Positions 54,851 through 63,258 of a DNA stretch of 64,000 nt are shown here, piece by piece; the first letter of the stretch is position 1, and every line of letters starts with the position of its first letter. The notes under the pieces are model-generated. The model had not been told where the DNA came from, made no database searches, and was given only the letters and a program-made list of their open reading frames with translations. Source of the stretch: JBDHHQ01 sp039586035 (GTDB taxonomy: Bacteria; Gemmatimonadota; Gemmatimonadetes; Longimicrobiales; Gaopeijiaceae); contig JBDHLD010000011.1 in NCBI GenBank assembly GCA_039586035.1, forward strand, positions 1 through 64,000, read 5' to 3'. A program made the position numbers and the translations under genes.

Positions 54851-54887
54851 ACGGAGCCCCCGGGGTAATTCCCCGGGGGTTTTCCGT
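54851..54887 (+). terminator. Intrinsic terminator after susD
   Basis: A perfect 9-bp stem CCCCCGGGG (54857-54865) pairs with CCCCGGGGG (54871-54879) around the 5-base loop TAATT and is followed by TTTT. Outer bases ACGGA/TCCGT extend the pairing. It lies about 50 bases after the susD stop and closes the susC-susD unit. Confidence 0.9.
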
Positions 54888-54985
54888 TGGCAGCTGTAAG
54901 GGAGCGGCGAAGGGGGCGTATCGTGGCGCGGGGCGCCATGTCACACCGGCGCCGCTTCAGTCGTTAGAATGGAGTGACGATCAGC

Positions 54986-55465
54986 ATGAGCGGGACAAGA
55001 ATGACGACACCGGGGCGTGTGGGTGCGGCCGCAATGGCGGTCTTGCTTCCTCTGACCCTTGGCGGCTGCGGAGACAGCGTCTTCGGGCTGGACAGCGACG
55101 GCGCCCAGTTCGTGCGCCTGGCGCTCACGGTCCCAGAGAGCCAGGAGCCGGGACAGGTGACCTACGTGGCCTCCAACGACTTCACGATCTTCATCAGCCA
55201 GGACGGACGGTTCACGCTCGATATGGCGTCGTCCGACACGGTCACGGCCACGCTTCCTATCGACGAGACCTTCCCTACAGGGGTAACCCAGCAGTTGGTG
55301 TTCGTGGTGCTGGACCGGTCGGCCGTGCCCGAGACCATCCAGCTCAACGGATGGCTGGATCAGGATCTGCGAGTCCAGAGCACCCATCCGGCGGATGGTG
55401 AGCCCGTCCGTTTCCTCTACATGTTCCAGAGCGGTGTCGTCGTCGACGACTTCGACCTCCTGTAG
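54986..55465 (+). CDS. Hypothetical lipoprotein
   Basis: 159 residues, family not recognised. The signal peptide ends in the lipobox TLGGC, after which a beta-rich domain of about 130 residues has no catalytic motif. Starts at GTG 54974 and ATG 55001 are also in frame; ATG 54986 has GGAG at a good distance. Being just downstream of susC-susD after a terminator, with its own ribosome-binding site, it may be a separately expressed surface protein. A second lipoprotein gene starts 19 bases later. Confidence 0.7.
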   Translation: MSGTRMTTPGRVGAAAMAVLLPLTLGGCGDSVFGLDSDGAQFVRLALTVPESQEPGQVTYVASNDFTIFISQDGRFTLDMASSDTVTATLPIDETFPTGVTQQLVFVVLDRSAVPETIQLNGWLDQDLRVQSTHPADGEPVRFLYMFQSGVVVDDFDLL

Positions 55466-55484
55466 CTCCGAGGTTATCTCGCCC

Positions 55485-55982
55485 ATGTTCAGCAAATTAT
55501 CCAAGATCCTCGCCTGCGCCTTGGTGACCGTAAACCTCGGCTGTTATTCCTACCAGCCGTCGCCAGCGCGCACCGTGCCGGCAGGCACGGAAGCCCGCGT
55601 GCAGCTCGCCGAGCCGCAGGACGTGAGCCTGTCGTCCGTGACGGTTCGCGACGTGGTCCAGGTCGAGGGCGAGCTGCTGGAGTGGACCAGCGCCAACGAG
55701 GCGGTGCTCTTCTCCAAGTCCCTCCAGACCAGGAGCGGCATCGGCCAGGCGACCCAGGGCGAGCTGGTCCGGGTACCCGAGACCAACATCCAACTGTTCG
55801 AGGCCGCGAGGCCCAGCACCGGGAAGACGGTGGCGCTGGTGGTCGTGGGTGCCGGCACGCTGGCTGCGCTGATCATCGCGATCGGGAACAGCGGAACCGG
55901 CGGAGATCAGGGGAATCCCGGGAATGACGGGGGGAGCACTACCGGACGTATCGGGATTCCTCTTCCCATCTTCGGGCGGTAG
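55485..55982 (+). CDS. Hypothetical lipoprotein with a C-terminal membrane-like helix
   Basis: 165 residues, family not recognised. The lipobox VNLGC with Cys20 follows a short signal peptide. A beta-rich section (about 30-115, with ARVQLAEPQDVSLSS and LVRVPETNIQLFE) leads to a hydrophobic helix (about 123-142) and a Gly/Asn-rich tail ending IPLPIFGR. It is probably co-transcribed with the preceding lipoprotein. It converges on the plug-domain gene, with a hairpin between. Confidence 0.7.
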   Translation: MFSKLSKILACALVTVNLGCYSYQPSPARTVPAGTEARVQLAEPQDVSLSSVTVRDVVQVEGELLEWTSANEAVLFSKSLQTRSGIGQATQGELVRVPETNIQLFEAARPSTGKTVALVVVGAGTLAALIIAIGNSGTGGDQGNPGNDGGSTTGRIGIPLPIFGR

Positions 55983-56020
55983 GCCGGGGCGCCGGCAGCG
56001 CCGCCACGCGGGTCGCTCCC

Positions 56021-56043
56021 GAGTCGGCGCCGTCCGCCGACTC
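56021..56043. other. Perfect 8-bp hairpin between convergent genes
   Basis: GAGTCGGC (56021-56028) and GCCGACTC (56036-56043) enclose a 7-base loop. A further GAGTCGGC occurs at 56052-56059. With no T-run it is not a classical terminator, but it sits exactly where both converging transcripts should end. Confidence 0.45.
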
Positions 56044-56154
56044 ACGAGAAGGAGTCGGCAGGATGGAGTCTTCCTCCCGGGGTGAGCGCGCGTAGATGTT
56101 CGCCTGCAGGCTCCCCGGGGACGTTTGACGAGTCTCCCGGACAGGTCGGCGTCT

Positions 56155-57510
56155 TCAGCGCGCCCGGGTGTAGATCAGGATGACGCCGGCAGCCGATCCC
56201 GTGCTGTAGAGGACGCCGGCCTCCACGGGTGGCACCAGGATCACCCGGTCGATCACCTCGGGGTTCAGGTTCATGGCCACGGTGGGATCCGACGTGGGGA
56301 CGTCGTTGATGTAGACCTGCGCCGGAGTGCACTCCCGCCGCTGCATCGTGACCTGTCCACGCCTGAAACCCACGCAGACCGTAGGCCCGCCCCGAGACAC
56401 CACCATCCCCGGCGTATTGGTCTGGCGCAGCATGTCGCCGATGTCCTGGGATCTGGCGCGTACTTCGTCGATCTGCGCCCGAGAGATCAACCGGCCGCCG
56501 ACCGCCAGAGCCTGGAGTTCCTCGCCTGACTCGACGGTGACCACCATGGGCTCCAGCTCGATGGGCTCCGTGGCGAGCTCCAGCTCCACCTGGAGATCCT
56601 GACCCGCACCCACCTCCAGCAGGTCCGATCGGTCGGCGTACGCAAGGTGGGTTGTCTCCAGCTGGTAGCTGCCCGGCGGCACGTCCTTGAGGCGGAACTG
56701 GCCCCGGCTGTCGGTGACGACCCTCATGTCGACACCCGTCAGCGTCACCTCCGCGTCGGGTATCGGCCGATGGCCGTCGGCATCGCGTAGGAGACCGGTG
56801 ACCGAGCCGAGCTGCACGGCGCCAAGCGTGAAATCCACGCGGGTCGGGAGTCCGTCCGGCGGCTGGAAGCTTCGGCTGTTCGTCTGCTGACCGAAGAAAT
56901 ATGCCGTTCCCTGGACATCCAGACCCGCCGGTAGCGTACAGATGCTGTACCAGCCGTCTGCGTCGGTTCGGGCTTGGGCGGTGCCCAGGTGCTCCCTGCC
57001 GTCGGACGCTTCCTCCATCCAGGTGAGCAGCACCTGGGCGCCGGGTAGCGGGACGCCGGTGGAGGCGTCGCCGACGTAGCCGATGGCCCGGCCGGCCTGC
57101 TGCCCGGGGTCCTCGAGCTCGCACAGGAGGTTCATGATCGTGATCATGGACGGCGTGGACAGAGCCACGGAGACCCGGTCATCCCCGTCGACGGTGATGG
57201 GTGTTCGACCGGACGAGACACCGAGGGTAGTGAGACGCGGATGGAAGAAGACCAGGGAATAGTCGCCCGGAGGTACGTCCTCGATGGCGAAGTGGCCGGC
57301 ATCGTCGGTGGTGGCGAACATGCTGGTGTTCCACAGGAACACACGCGCGCCGGCGAGCGGCTGGGAAGCCGTGCTATCGTAGACGAGACCCTCGATGACC
57401 CCACCCTGAAGAAGGGCGGGCGTCGGGTTCTTCGCTCGAACGGGGGCGGGACCGCTTGCGCCGAGTACGGCGACGAGCATGATGACCCGTGCCGCGGCCG
57501 AACCGAGCAT
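56155..57510 (-). CDS. Secreted protein with three carboxypeptidase-regulatory domains and a TonB-receptor plug, but no barrel
   Basis: 451 residues. The signal peptide (1-26, IMLVAVLGASGPAPVRA) follows ATG 57510, which has GAGGGCG at a good distance; an upstream ATG at 57546 lacks one. Three Ig-like carboxypeptidase-regulatory domains follow (about 38-118, 142-230 and 236-312, with the GxFxxxDVPPGxY pattern). Residues about 340-451 look like a receptor plug: PAQVYINDVP, IDRVILVPPVEAGVLY and GVILIYTRAR. The protein stops where the barrel would start. Its role is unknown; a periplasmic partner of receptors or a surface adhesin are options. Confidence 0.75.
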   Translation of the reverse strand: MLGSAAARVIMLVAVLGASGPAPVRAKNPTPALLQGGVIEGLVYDSTASQPLAGARVFLWNTSMFATTDDAGHFAIEDVPPGDYSLVFFHPRLTTLGVSSGRTPITVDGDDRVSVALSTPSMITIMNLLCELEDPGQQAGRAIGYVGDASTGVPLPGAQVLLTWMEEASDGREHLGTAQARTDADGWYSICTLPAGLDVQGTAYFFGQQTNSRSFQPPDGLPTRVDFTLGAVQLGSVTGLLRDADGHRPIPDAEVTLTGVDMRVVTDSRGQFRLKDVPPGSYQLETTHLAYADRSDLLEVGAGQDLQVELELATEPIELEPMVVTVESGEELQALAVGGRLISRAQIDEVRARSQDIGDMLRQTNTPGMVVSRGGPTVCVGFRRGQVTMQRRECTPAQVYINDVPTSDPTVAMNLNPEVIDRVILVPPVEAGVLYSTGSAAGVILIYTRAR

Positions 57511-57515
57511 ATGTG

Positions 57516-57558
57516 CGCCCTCAGCAACTGATTGCAACTTGAACATACTAATTCTATA
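57516..57558 (-). promoter_or_regulatory. Candidate -10 region and ribosome-binding site of the plug-domain gene
   Basis: On the minus strand the AT-rich run contains overlapping TATAGA (57558-57553) and TAGAAT (57556-57551), followed by GAGGGCG (57522-57516) just before ATG 57510. This decides the start codon. No -35 box is visible. Confidence 0.4.
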
Positions 57559-59170
57559 CGCGAGAGGCGGGCGGCCGCTACTGGGAGCCCCCGCCGGGGC
57601 TGAGGAAGCGGCTCGCCCGCGCCACGACCTCGGCAGTAGCCGCGGGGCCAAGACGGGACGACCGACGCCGGTTCAGCAGGCGCCGGCCGCCGGACGGTCG
57701 GGCGCCCAGGCTCTGAAGACGGCAGCCGCGCTGGTCGCCCTTCTACTCTTCGCTCCAGTCTCCGGGCAGACCCAGGAGTCCGCTGGTAGCGACTCCGCTC
57801 AGATCGCCTCGCCGCAACTCGGGGAGCTCCACGACTCGATCCAGAGTCAGGCCGACCCCACCCAGTCGTACGCACTCTATCTGCCGCCCGGGTACTCCAG
57901 CGACCGTGCCTGGCCGCTTCTCGTGCTGATGGATCCTCGGGGTAGGGCTCTCGTACCCATGACAGCGGCTCGGGAGGCAGCGAAGCGATTCGGGTACGTG
58001 GTCATGAGCTCGTACAACACGGCCTCGGACGCGGGCGTGGAGATGAACGACGTCGCCTTCGACGCGATGTTGAGCGATGCCCAAGGGGCTCTGGCCCTGG
58101 ACGCGCGACGGCTGTATCTGGTCGGCCTGTCGGGCACGGCCCGAGTCGCGTGGGACTACGCCTTCCGGCTCGGGGATTACGTGGCCGGAGTGGTCGGGGT
58201 GGGTGCGGGTCACGAGCCTACTCTGGTATTGCCCCTGGCGGTCCGTGAGCACGGCAGGCCCTTCGCCTTCTTCGGTACCGCCGGTGTGTTGGACTTCAAC
58301 TACGAAGAGCTGCGGGGATTGGACGCTCGCCTCGACGAGCTCGACTTTCCACACCGGGTCGAGTATTTCGACGGTGGCCACGAGTGGCCCCCCGCCAGGG
58401 TCTTCGAGCGAGCGCTGGAGTGGTTCCAGGTCCAGGCCATGAGGTCCGGGTACCTGGAGCTGGACGAGGGCTGGATGGCCGCGGTCGCCTCTCGTCACCT
58501 CGAGGACGCAACGATGCTCGGGGCGGCCGGTGCCCCCAGGGAAGCGCTCCGAGTGTACCTGGGGGTTGCGGCCGACTTCGCCGAGCTCGCCGAGGGAGGG
58601 GAGGCAGCCGAGCGCGCCGCCGAGCTCGCCCAGAACGCCACGGTCAAGGCTGCCTTGGACCTGGAAGAGCGACTGGGCGAGGAGGACGCCGCCGCCCGGG
58701 TCTTGTTCTGGGAGTTCGTCGAAGGGGCCCGCGGAGGCGGCGCGCTCGACGCCGGTGAGGTAGTTCGCACGCTCGACATTCCCGCACTCCGAACCCGCGC
58801 CCAGGGCCGGGGCGAGGAGGCCCGGGCCGCCCAGCGCCTCCTGGAGTACGTCTTCGTGGTCGCCGCCTTCTACGAGCCCAGGCAGTATCTGGCCGACGGC
58901 GAGCTGAGCCGGGCCCAGGCCTTTCTCGAGGTCGCCGATGCCGTGAAGCCGAAGCACCCCTCGGTTTGCGTGGGCTTCGCCCGCGTGTACGCTCGCTCCG
59001 ACCGTACTGCCGACGCGATGGACGCGCTGGCGTGCGCGGTGAATGGAGGTGGCATAACGCCCGAGACGCTGGAGACCCACGCTGACTTCGAGTCGTTGCG
59101 AGAGCAGGCCGGGTTCGACGATCTGGTGGAGCGGGCTCGGCGGGCCGACGGAACCGCCCCAGGTCCCTGA
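57539..59170 (+). CDS. Exported alpha/beta hydrolase (esterase-like) with a helical C-terminal half
   Basis: Up to 543 residues. A hydrophobic segment (TAAALVALLLFAPVSGQ) looks like a signal peptide, though about 60 residues precede it. The hydrolase part contains SYALYLPPGYSSDRAWPLLV, the nucleophile elbow GLSGTAR and a histidine in GGHEWP, so a Ser-His esterase is likely. The C-terminal 230 residues are helical and Ala/Glu-rich, TPR-like. The start is unclear: TTG 57539 is the first codon not overlapping the divergent gene, ATG 57479 and 57482 would overlap it. The substrate is unknown. Confidence 0.7.
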   Translation: MNILILYARGGRPLLGAPAGAEEAARPRHDLGSSRGAKTGRPTPVQQAPAAGRSGAQALKTAAALVALLLFAPVSGQTQESAGSDSAQIASPQLGELHDSIQSQADPTQSYALYLPPGYSSDRAWPLLVLMDPRGRALVPMTAAREAAKRFGYVVMSSYNTASDAGVEMNDVAFDAMLSDAQGALALDARRLYLVGLSGTARVAWDYAFRLGDYVAGVVGVGAGHEPTLVLPLAVREHGRPFAFFGTAGVLDFNYEELRGLDARLDELDFPHRVEYFDGGHEWPPARVFERALEWFQVQAMRSGYLELDEGWMAAVASRHLEDATMLGAAGAPREALRVYLGVAADFAELAEGGEAAERAAELAQNATVKAALDLEERLGEEDAAARVLFWEFVEGARGGGALDAGEVVRTLDIPALRTRAQGRGEEARAAQRLLEYVFVVAAFYEPRQYLADGELSRAQAFLEVADAVKPKHPSVCVGFARVYARSDRTADAMDALACAVNGGGITPETLETHADFESLREQAGFDDLVERARRADGTAPGP

Positions 59171-59248
59171 CGGGACCCGCCCGACGACGGTGCTCCGGAC
59201 CTGGCCCGCGGCCCCACCGGGTCGGCGGCCGCCTCCGCACACGCCGTA

Positions 59249-59277
59249 TTGATCCCCTCCTCGCTCTTATCTATCTT
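59249..59277 (+). promoter_or_regulatory. Candidate promoter of rplU-rpmA
   Basis: TTGATC (59249-59254) and TATCTT (59272-59277) are 17 bases apart in the most AT-rich part of the gap, predicting a leader of about 60 bases before rplU. Confidence 0.45.
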
Positions 59278-59298
59278 TTATTGCTCTGGCATCTACGA

Positions 59299-59318
59299 TT
59301 CGGGCGTCCATGCCCGAA
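59299..59318 (+). promoter_or_regulatory. rplU leader hairpin
   Basis: TTCGGGC and GCCCGAA form a perfect 7-bp stem with the 6-base loop GTCCAT, ending 24 bases before the rplU ATG and lying inside the predicted leader. Ribosomal-protein leaders often bind their own product; this may be such a site or a processing signal. Confidence 0.4.
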
Positions 59319-59342
59319 CCCGTTCTTCCGTAGGACATGACC

Positions 59343-59657
59343 ATGTACGCAGTTTTCCAGACCGGTGGAAAGCAGTTCAGGGCGGAGCCGGGTGTTCGCC
59401 TGCGCATTCCGACCCTGGACGTGGAGCCCGGAGAGACCGTGACCTTCGATCACGTGCTCCTGGCCGGCGGCGAGGACGAGGCCGTGTCCGTGGGCGCGCC
59501 CGTCGTGGAGGGTGCCCAGGTGACCGCAGAAGTCCTCGGCCACGGCAGGGACAAGAAGGTCATCGTCTTCAAGCGCAAGCGCCGCAAGGGCTACCGGAAG
59601 AAGCAGGGACACCGGCAGGGATACACGGAGATCAAGGTCAGCCAGATCACGCTCTGA
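59343..59657 (+). CDS. rplU: 50S ribosomal protein L21
   Basis: 104 residues. MYAVFQTGGKQFRAEPG is the L21 start, and KRKRRKGYRKKQGHRQGYTEI is the 23S rRNA-binding end. ATG 59343 is chosen over ATG 59337 because AGGA lies 7 bases before it but only one base before the other. rpmA follows 44 bases later, the conserved arrangement. Confidence 0.97.
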   Translation: MYAVFQTGGKQFRAEPGVRLRIPTLDVEPGETVTFDHVLLAGGEDEAVSVGAPVVEGAQVTAEVLGHGRDKKVIVFKRKRRKGYRKKQGHRQGYTEIKVSQITL

Positions 59658-59701
59658 GGATCGCGGATCCGGCGAACTGACCGCAGAACAGGGAACGCAC
59701 A

Positions 59702-59956
59702 ATGGCTCACAAGAAGGGTGTCGGCTCCAGCCGCAACGGCCGCGACAGCAACCCCAAGTATCTGGGCGTCAAACGGTACGGCGGTGAGCAGGTGCGCGCG
59801 GGAGGGATCCTGGTGCGCCAGCGGGGGACGAAGTTCCACGCGGGCCGAAACGTCGGCCGCGGAAGGGATGACACCCTGTTCGCCCTCGTCGACGGCACGG
59901 TGAAGTTCGAAACCCGCCGCCATCGAAAGATGATCTCGGTTTACCCCGAGGATTGA
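59702..59956 (+). CDS. rpmA: 50S ribosomal protein L27
   Basis: 84 residues, normal length. MAHKKGVGSSRNGRDSNPKY is the canonical N-terminus reaching the peptidyl-transferase centre. No cleavable N-terminal extension of the Firmicutes type is present. GGILVRQRGTKFHAGRNVG is conserved. It forms a two-gene unit with rplU; obgE, often next, is absent. Confidence 0.98.
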   Translation: MAHKKGVGSSRNGRDSNPKYLGVKRYGGEQVRAGGILVRQRGTKFHAGRNVGRGRDDTLFALVDGTVKFETRRHRKMISVYPED

Positions 59957-60222
59957 CGGGGATCTCGGTCCGTTTCGCCGCACCAGCCCGGCGGATGGAC
60001 CTTTGCTGAGACTTCGGCTGTAACATTTTGAACGGGTCCGCGGCGCCGAGGGACGGCGCATCGCGAGTATCGTCAACGCTGACAGTGCTTTCAGCCAGGT
60101 CGGCACGGATCTCGCTAGGACTCTCGCCGCGCGTCGAAAGAAAGGACGCGCGACTCGTCCCACCAGAAGGGCTCCCGAACGAAGTACAAACGCTCGGGAC
60201 GAGTATAGATGGAGGTTGAACC

Positions 60223-61233
60223 ATGTTGTTCGAGATAGATGGCATACCCCGTCGGGGTAGCTCCCGCACTGGTCCTCATCGGGTCCTGCCACAACGGCAG
60301 GCGCCTGCCCGGGGACCCTTCACGCTGCGCCTGCTCACGCTGCCGGCCCTGCTGGTCGCAGCCAGCGCCTGCAGCCCGGTGGCGAGTGACGTAGAGACCC
60401 CGGTCCCGCTGGACGAGATCGCATCCGACGCGCGCCTTCCGGTCGAGGTGAACGACCGGGTGACATACTGGATGCGACGGTTCGTAGGGGACCAGCGGCC
60501 GACTTTCGAGCAGTTCCTCGTGCGGCAGGGTCTCTACGGCGACATGATCCAGGGGAAGCTCCGAGCCCGGGGCATGCCGGAGGATCTGCTCTATCTGGCC
60601 ATGATCGAGTCCGGCTTCAGACCCATGGCCCGATCGAAGGTGGAGGCCACGGGGGTTTGGCAGTTCATGGGTCCCACGGCACGGCAGTACGGTCTGAGAA
60701 TCGATGAGTACGTGGACGAGCGCCGGGACCCCGTGCGGGCCACGGACGCTGCCCTCGACTACCTGGAGACCCTTCACGCGCGGTTCGGATCGTGGTACCT
60801 GGCGGCGGCGGCGTACAACGCCGGGCCCAACCGGGTGGCTCGGGTCCTCCGCGACCATGCCGAAGCGCGTACGGGTGACGAGGAGCTCTACTGGGAGATC
60901 ATCGAGCACCTTCCGTGGGAAACGCGGCATTACGTACCCCGCCTGATCGCTGCAACGCTGCTGGCCAAGCGTGCGGACGACCTGGGCTTCGCGGCCGAGC
61001 GGGACCTGCCGTACGCCTACGACCGGGTGTGGGTCCCGGGCAACACGCGCCTGGGCAACGTGGCCAAGGAGCTGGGTGTTGCGGTGTCGCTGCTTCGAGA
61101 CCTCAACCCCCACCTCATCCGTGGCGTCACCCCTCCGGGCGGCTCCCACGAGCTGCGGGTGCCCAGCGGTCAGTCTCAGACGGTGGTGGCGGCGCTCAAC
61201 GGCGGCGACTCGAGGCACCTGGCAGACGATTGA
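60223..61233 (+). CDS. Membrane-bound lytic murein transglycosylase (MltD-like)
   Basis: 336 residues. A hydrophobic segment ending at Cys50 (VAASAC) makes a lipoprotein likely. The SLT domain (about 112-250) has catalytic Glu129 in LAMIESGFRP, then ATGVWQFMGPTARQYGL and AAAAYNAGPNRV, the standard family-1 motifs. The C-terminal 70 residues (RLGNVAKELGVAVSLLRDLNP) resemble one LysM peptidoglycan-binding module. It cleaves peptidoglycan to 1,6-anhydromuropeptides. GGAGG precedes ATG 60223. The 266-base gap before it shows no gene. Confidence 0.92.
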   Translation: MLFEIDGIPRRGSSRTGPHRVLPQRQAPARGPFTLRLLTLPALLVAASACSPVASDVETPVPLDEIASDARLPVEVNDRVTYWMRRFVGDQRPTFEQFLVRQGLYGDMIQGKLRARGMPEDLLYLAMIESGFRPMARSKVEATGVWQFMGPTARQYGLRIDEYVDERRDPVRATDAALDYLETLHARFGSWYLAAAAYNAGPNRVARVLRDHAEARTGDEELYWEIIEHLPWETRHYVPRLIAATLLAKRADDLGFAAERDLPYAYDRVWVPGNTRLGNVAKELGVAVSLLRDLNPHLIRGVTPPGGSHELRVPSGQSQTVVAALNGGDSRHLADD

Positions 61234-61260
61234 GGCCGGGGTCGGCGGGCCGGGTCCCCC

Positions 61261-61545
61261 TTACCCCCTCTGGGCGTCCCGTGCCGACGCCATGATACGC
61301 CAGATCACGTCGCGGGCCAGCTCCTCGTCGACCCCGAGCTGTCTGGACAGCTCCGCCACTCGCCGCGCCACCCGGGCCTCCCGGGCCGGGTCGAGCACCG
61401 GCAGGCCCAACGCCTCCTTGGCTCGCCCGATTCGGAGCACGAGGTCGCGACGCTCCCCGATGATGCGGATCAGCGCCTCGTCGAGCACCTGGATCTCGGT
61501 TCGCAGCTCGTCCAGCGTCTGCCGGGGGTCGCCCTCGTCAGGCAT
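61261..61545 (-). CDS. Chorismate mutase, AroQ type
   Basis: 94 residues, a single all-helical AroQ domain. The active-site pattern is present: Arg15 in LDELRTEIQVLDEALI, Arg32/Arg33, Lys43 in RAKEALGLPV, then DPARE with Glu56. It turns chorismate into prephenate for Phe/Tyr. No signal peptide, so cytoplasmic. It is the last gene of the minus-strand symporter operon and overlaps it by 8 bases, an unexpected place for an aromatic enzyme. Some AroQ-like proteins act as isochorismate-pyruvate lyases, which cannot be excluded. Confidence 0.87.
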   Translation of the reverse strand: MPDEGDPRQTLDELRTEIQVLDEALIRIIGERRDLVLRIGRAKEALGLPVLDPAREARVARRVAELSRQLGVDEELARDVIWRIMASARDAQRG

Positions 61546-63049
61546 GAGGGGCTGACTCGACGCCCTCCGGCTTCGCCGGTTGGGTCCCTCCGCTCACGAA
61601 TGCTCCCGCGTGGACGTCCGACTGCGCCGGTGTCAGCAGGCTCACGAGCACGAGCACCGGAACGTGCACGAGAAGGCCCAACACGCCCTCGTGGAGGTCC
61701 AGCGGCCGCAGCGACGCATTGAAGTAGAAGAACAGGGCGGTCGCAGAGCCGGCCAGCAGGCCGGCAATGGCGCCGGACGTCGTGGCCCGCCGCCAGTAGA
61801 GCGCCGCCACGATGGGCGGAGCCAACTGGGCGATGATGCCGTACGCGGTGAGCAAGAGGACCACCAACGACTCCGCTCGGGTGACCGCGAACGTATATGC
61901 GATGGCCCCCACCACCAGCACCAGGCCTCGCATCAGGAGTCGCTGCTGGTGATCGTTCAGGCCCGTGGCAAACGGGCGGATGCCGTCCTCCACCGCCACC
62001 GAGGCCGACGCGTGTAGCAGAGCGTCCCCGGTGGACATGGACGCGGACAGCGCGCCGGCACAGAACAGTCCCACCACCAGGGCCGGCAGATCGGTTCGCA
62101 GGATCAGGAACGGCAGGATGAAGTCGGGCTCGGGCGGTGTGCCTGGGAAGAGCACGCCCGCGAAGCCGATCAGGAACACCGGGATGAGGAAGAGCTGGAA
62201 GGTGGGGAACAGAACCACCGTGCGTCTGAGCGTCTTGTCGTCCTTCGCGGTGAAGGCCTTCATGAACAGGTGGGGCCACATCTGGAGCCCCACGGCGCTG
62301 ACCAGGATCGCCGATGAGTAGCCGCCCCAGCTCCACGGATCTCCTGAGGCCGTCAGGCCGGGCGCCGTGAGCAGCTCCGGGCGCGCCTCGGCGATCTGCT
62401 CGAACATGGCGCCCACGCCGCCGTACAGCTTGAACGGCAGGTATATCCCCAGCGTCCAGGCGATGGCCAGCATGAAGATGCCCTGGAACGTGTTCGTCCA
62501 TCCCACCGCCGCCACTCCGGCGCTCAGCACGTAGATGATGACGACGCCGTAGGCCAGCGCGGCGCCCACGGCCAAGGAGATGCGCCCGTCCGTGACTGCC
62601 TCGATGACGATGCCCGCGCCCCGCATCTGGAGGGTGACGTACGGGATGAACGCCAGCACCGTCAGCGTTGCCACGAGCACGGACAGAAAGCGGGACGGGA
62701 AGCGCCCAACGAGAAGCTGGGCTTGGGTCACGTACCCGAAGCGGCGGCCGAGCCGCGCCGTCTTGGGCCCCATGAAGTACCACGGCGCCATCCCCAACAC
62801 GCCGTAGGACAGGATGTAGAAGCCCGCCGCCCCGCGCGAGTACGCCCACCCGGGCCCTCCAAGAAAGGCGAAGGCGCTGAAGACGCTGGCCCCCGTCACG
62901 AAGTACATGACCAGCAGGCCGAACTCCCGGTCGCCGGCCACGTACCCGGTGACGCTGTTCGAGGCCCGCCGGCCGGCTGCCAAGCCGATGCCCAGGGTGA
63001 CGGCCAGGTAGACCGCGAAGACCGCGACGATGACCTGCCACTGCTCCAT
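61538..63049 (-). CDS. Sodium:solute symporter family protein
   Basis: 503 residues with about 13 transmembrane helices. VTGYVAGDREFGLLVMYF and GGPGWAYSRGAAGFYILSYG are typical of the SSS family N-half, and GALSASMSTGDALLHASAS carries the conserved sodium-site helix with small polar residues. The partner DUF3311 protein is encoded directly upstream, as for pantothenate or monocarboxylate transporters of this family. The transported solute cannot be told. ATG 63049 overlaps the previous stop by one base. Confidence 0.92.
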   Translation of the reverse strand: MEQWQVIVAVFAVYLAVTLGIGLAAGRRASNSVTGYVAGDREFGLLVMYFVTGASVFSAFAFLGGPGWAYSRGAAGFYILSYGVLGMAPWYFMGPKTARLGRRFGYVTQAQLLVGRFPSRFLSVLVATLTVLAFIPYVTLQMRGAGIVIEAVTDGRISLAVGAALAYGVVIIYVLSAGVAAVGWTNTFQGIFMLAIAWTLGIYLPFKLYGGVGAMFEQIAEARPELLTAPGLTASGDPWSWGGYSSAILVSAVGLQMWPHLFMKAFTAKDDKTLRRTVVLFPTFQLFLIPVFLIGFAGVLFPGTPPEPDFILPFLILRTDLPALVVGLFCAGALSASMSTGDALLHASASVAVEDGIRPFATGLNDHQQRLLMRGLVLVVGAIAYTFAVTRAESLVVLLLTAYGIIAQLAPPIVAALYWRRATTSGAIAGLLAGSATALFFYFNASLRPLDLHEGVLGLLVHVPVLVLVSLLTPAQSDVHAGAFVSGGTQPAKPEGVESAPHA

Positions 63050-63258
63050 CAGCCGTCCTCCTCACGGTCCTCGGCCCGAGTCTCCGACCGGTCGAGGAGG
63101 TAGAGGACGACGCAGCCCAGCACCACCCAGATGGCAGGCCAGGCGAAGGACAGCGGTAGGCCCAGCACGCTGGGGGAGATCCGGTTGAACGGCATGTACC
63201 CCGGCCACGTGACGGCCAGGGCGAAGAGAAGGAAGAAGGCTCCGGCGAAGGCTCTCAT
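63049..63258 (-). CDS. DUF3311 small membrane protein
   Basis: 69 residues with two transmembrane helices (about 4-20 and 36-56) and the motif ending GLPLSFAWPAIWVVLGCVVL, characteristic of DUF3311/YhdT-type proteins that accompany SSS transporters. A charged tail follows. It overlaps the symporter by one base and the upstream gene by 4 bases. Probably an accessory subunit; this is inferred from gene pairing. Confidence 0.85.
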   Translation of the reverse strand: MRAFAGAFFLLFALAVTWPGYMPFNRISPSVLGLPLSFAWPAIWVVLGCVVLYLLDRSETRAEDREEDG

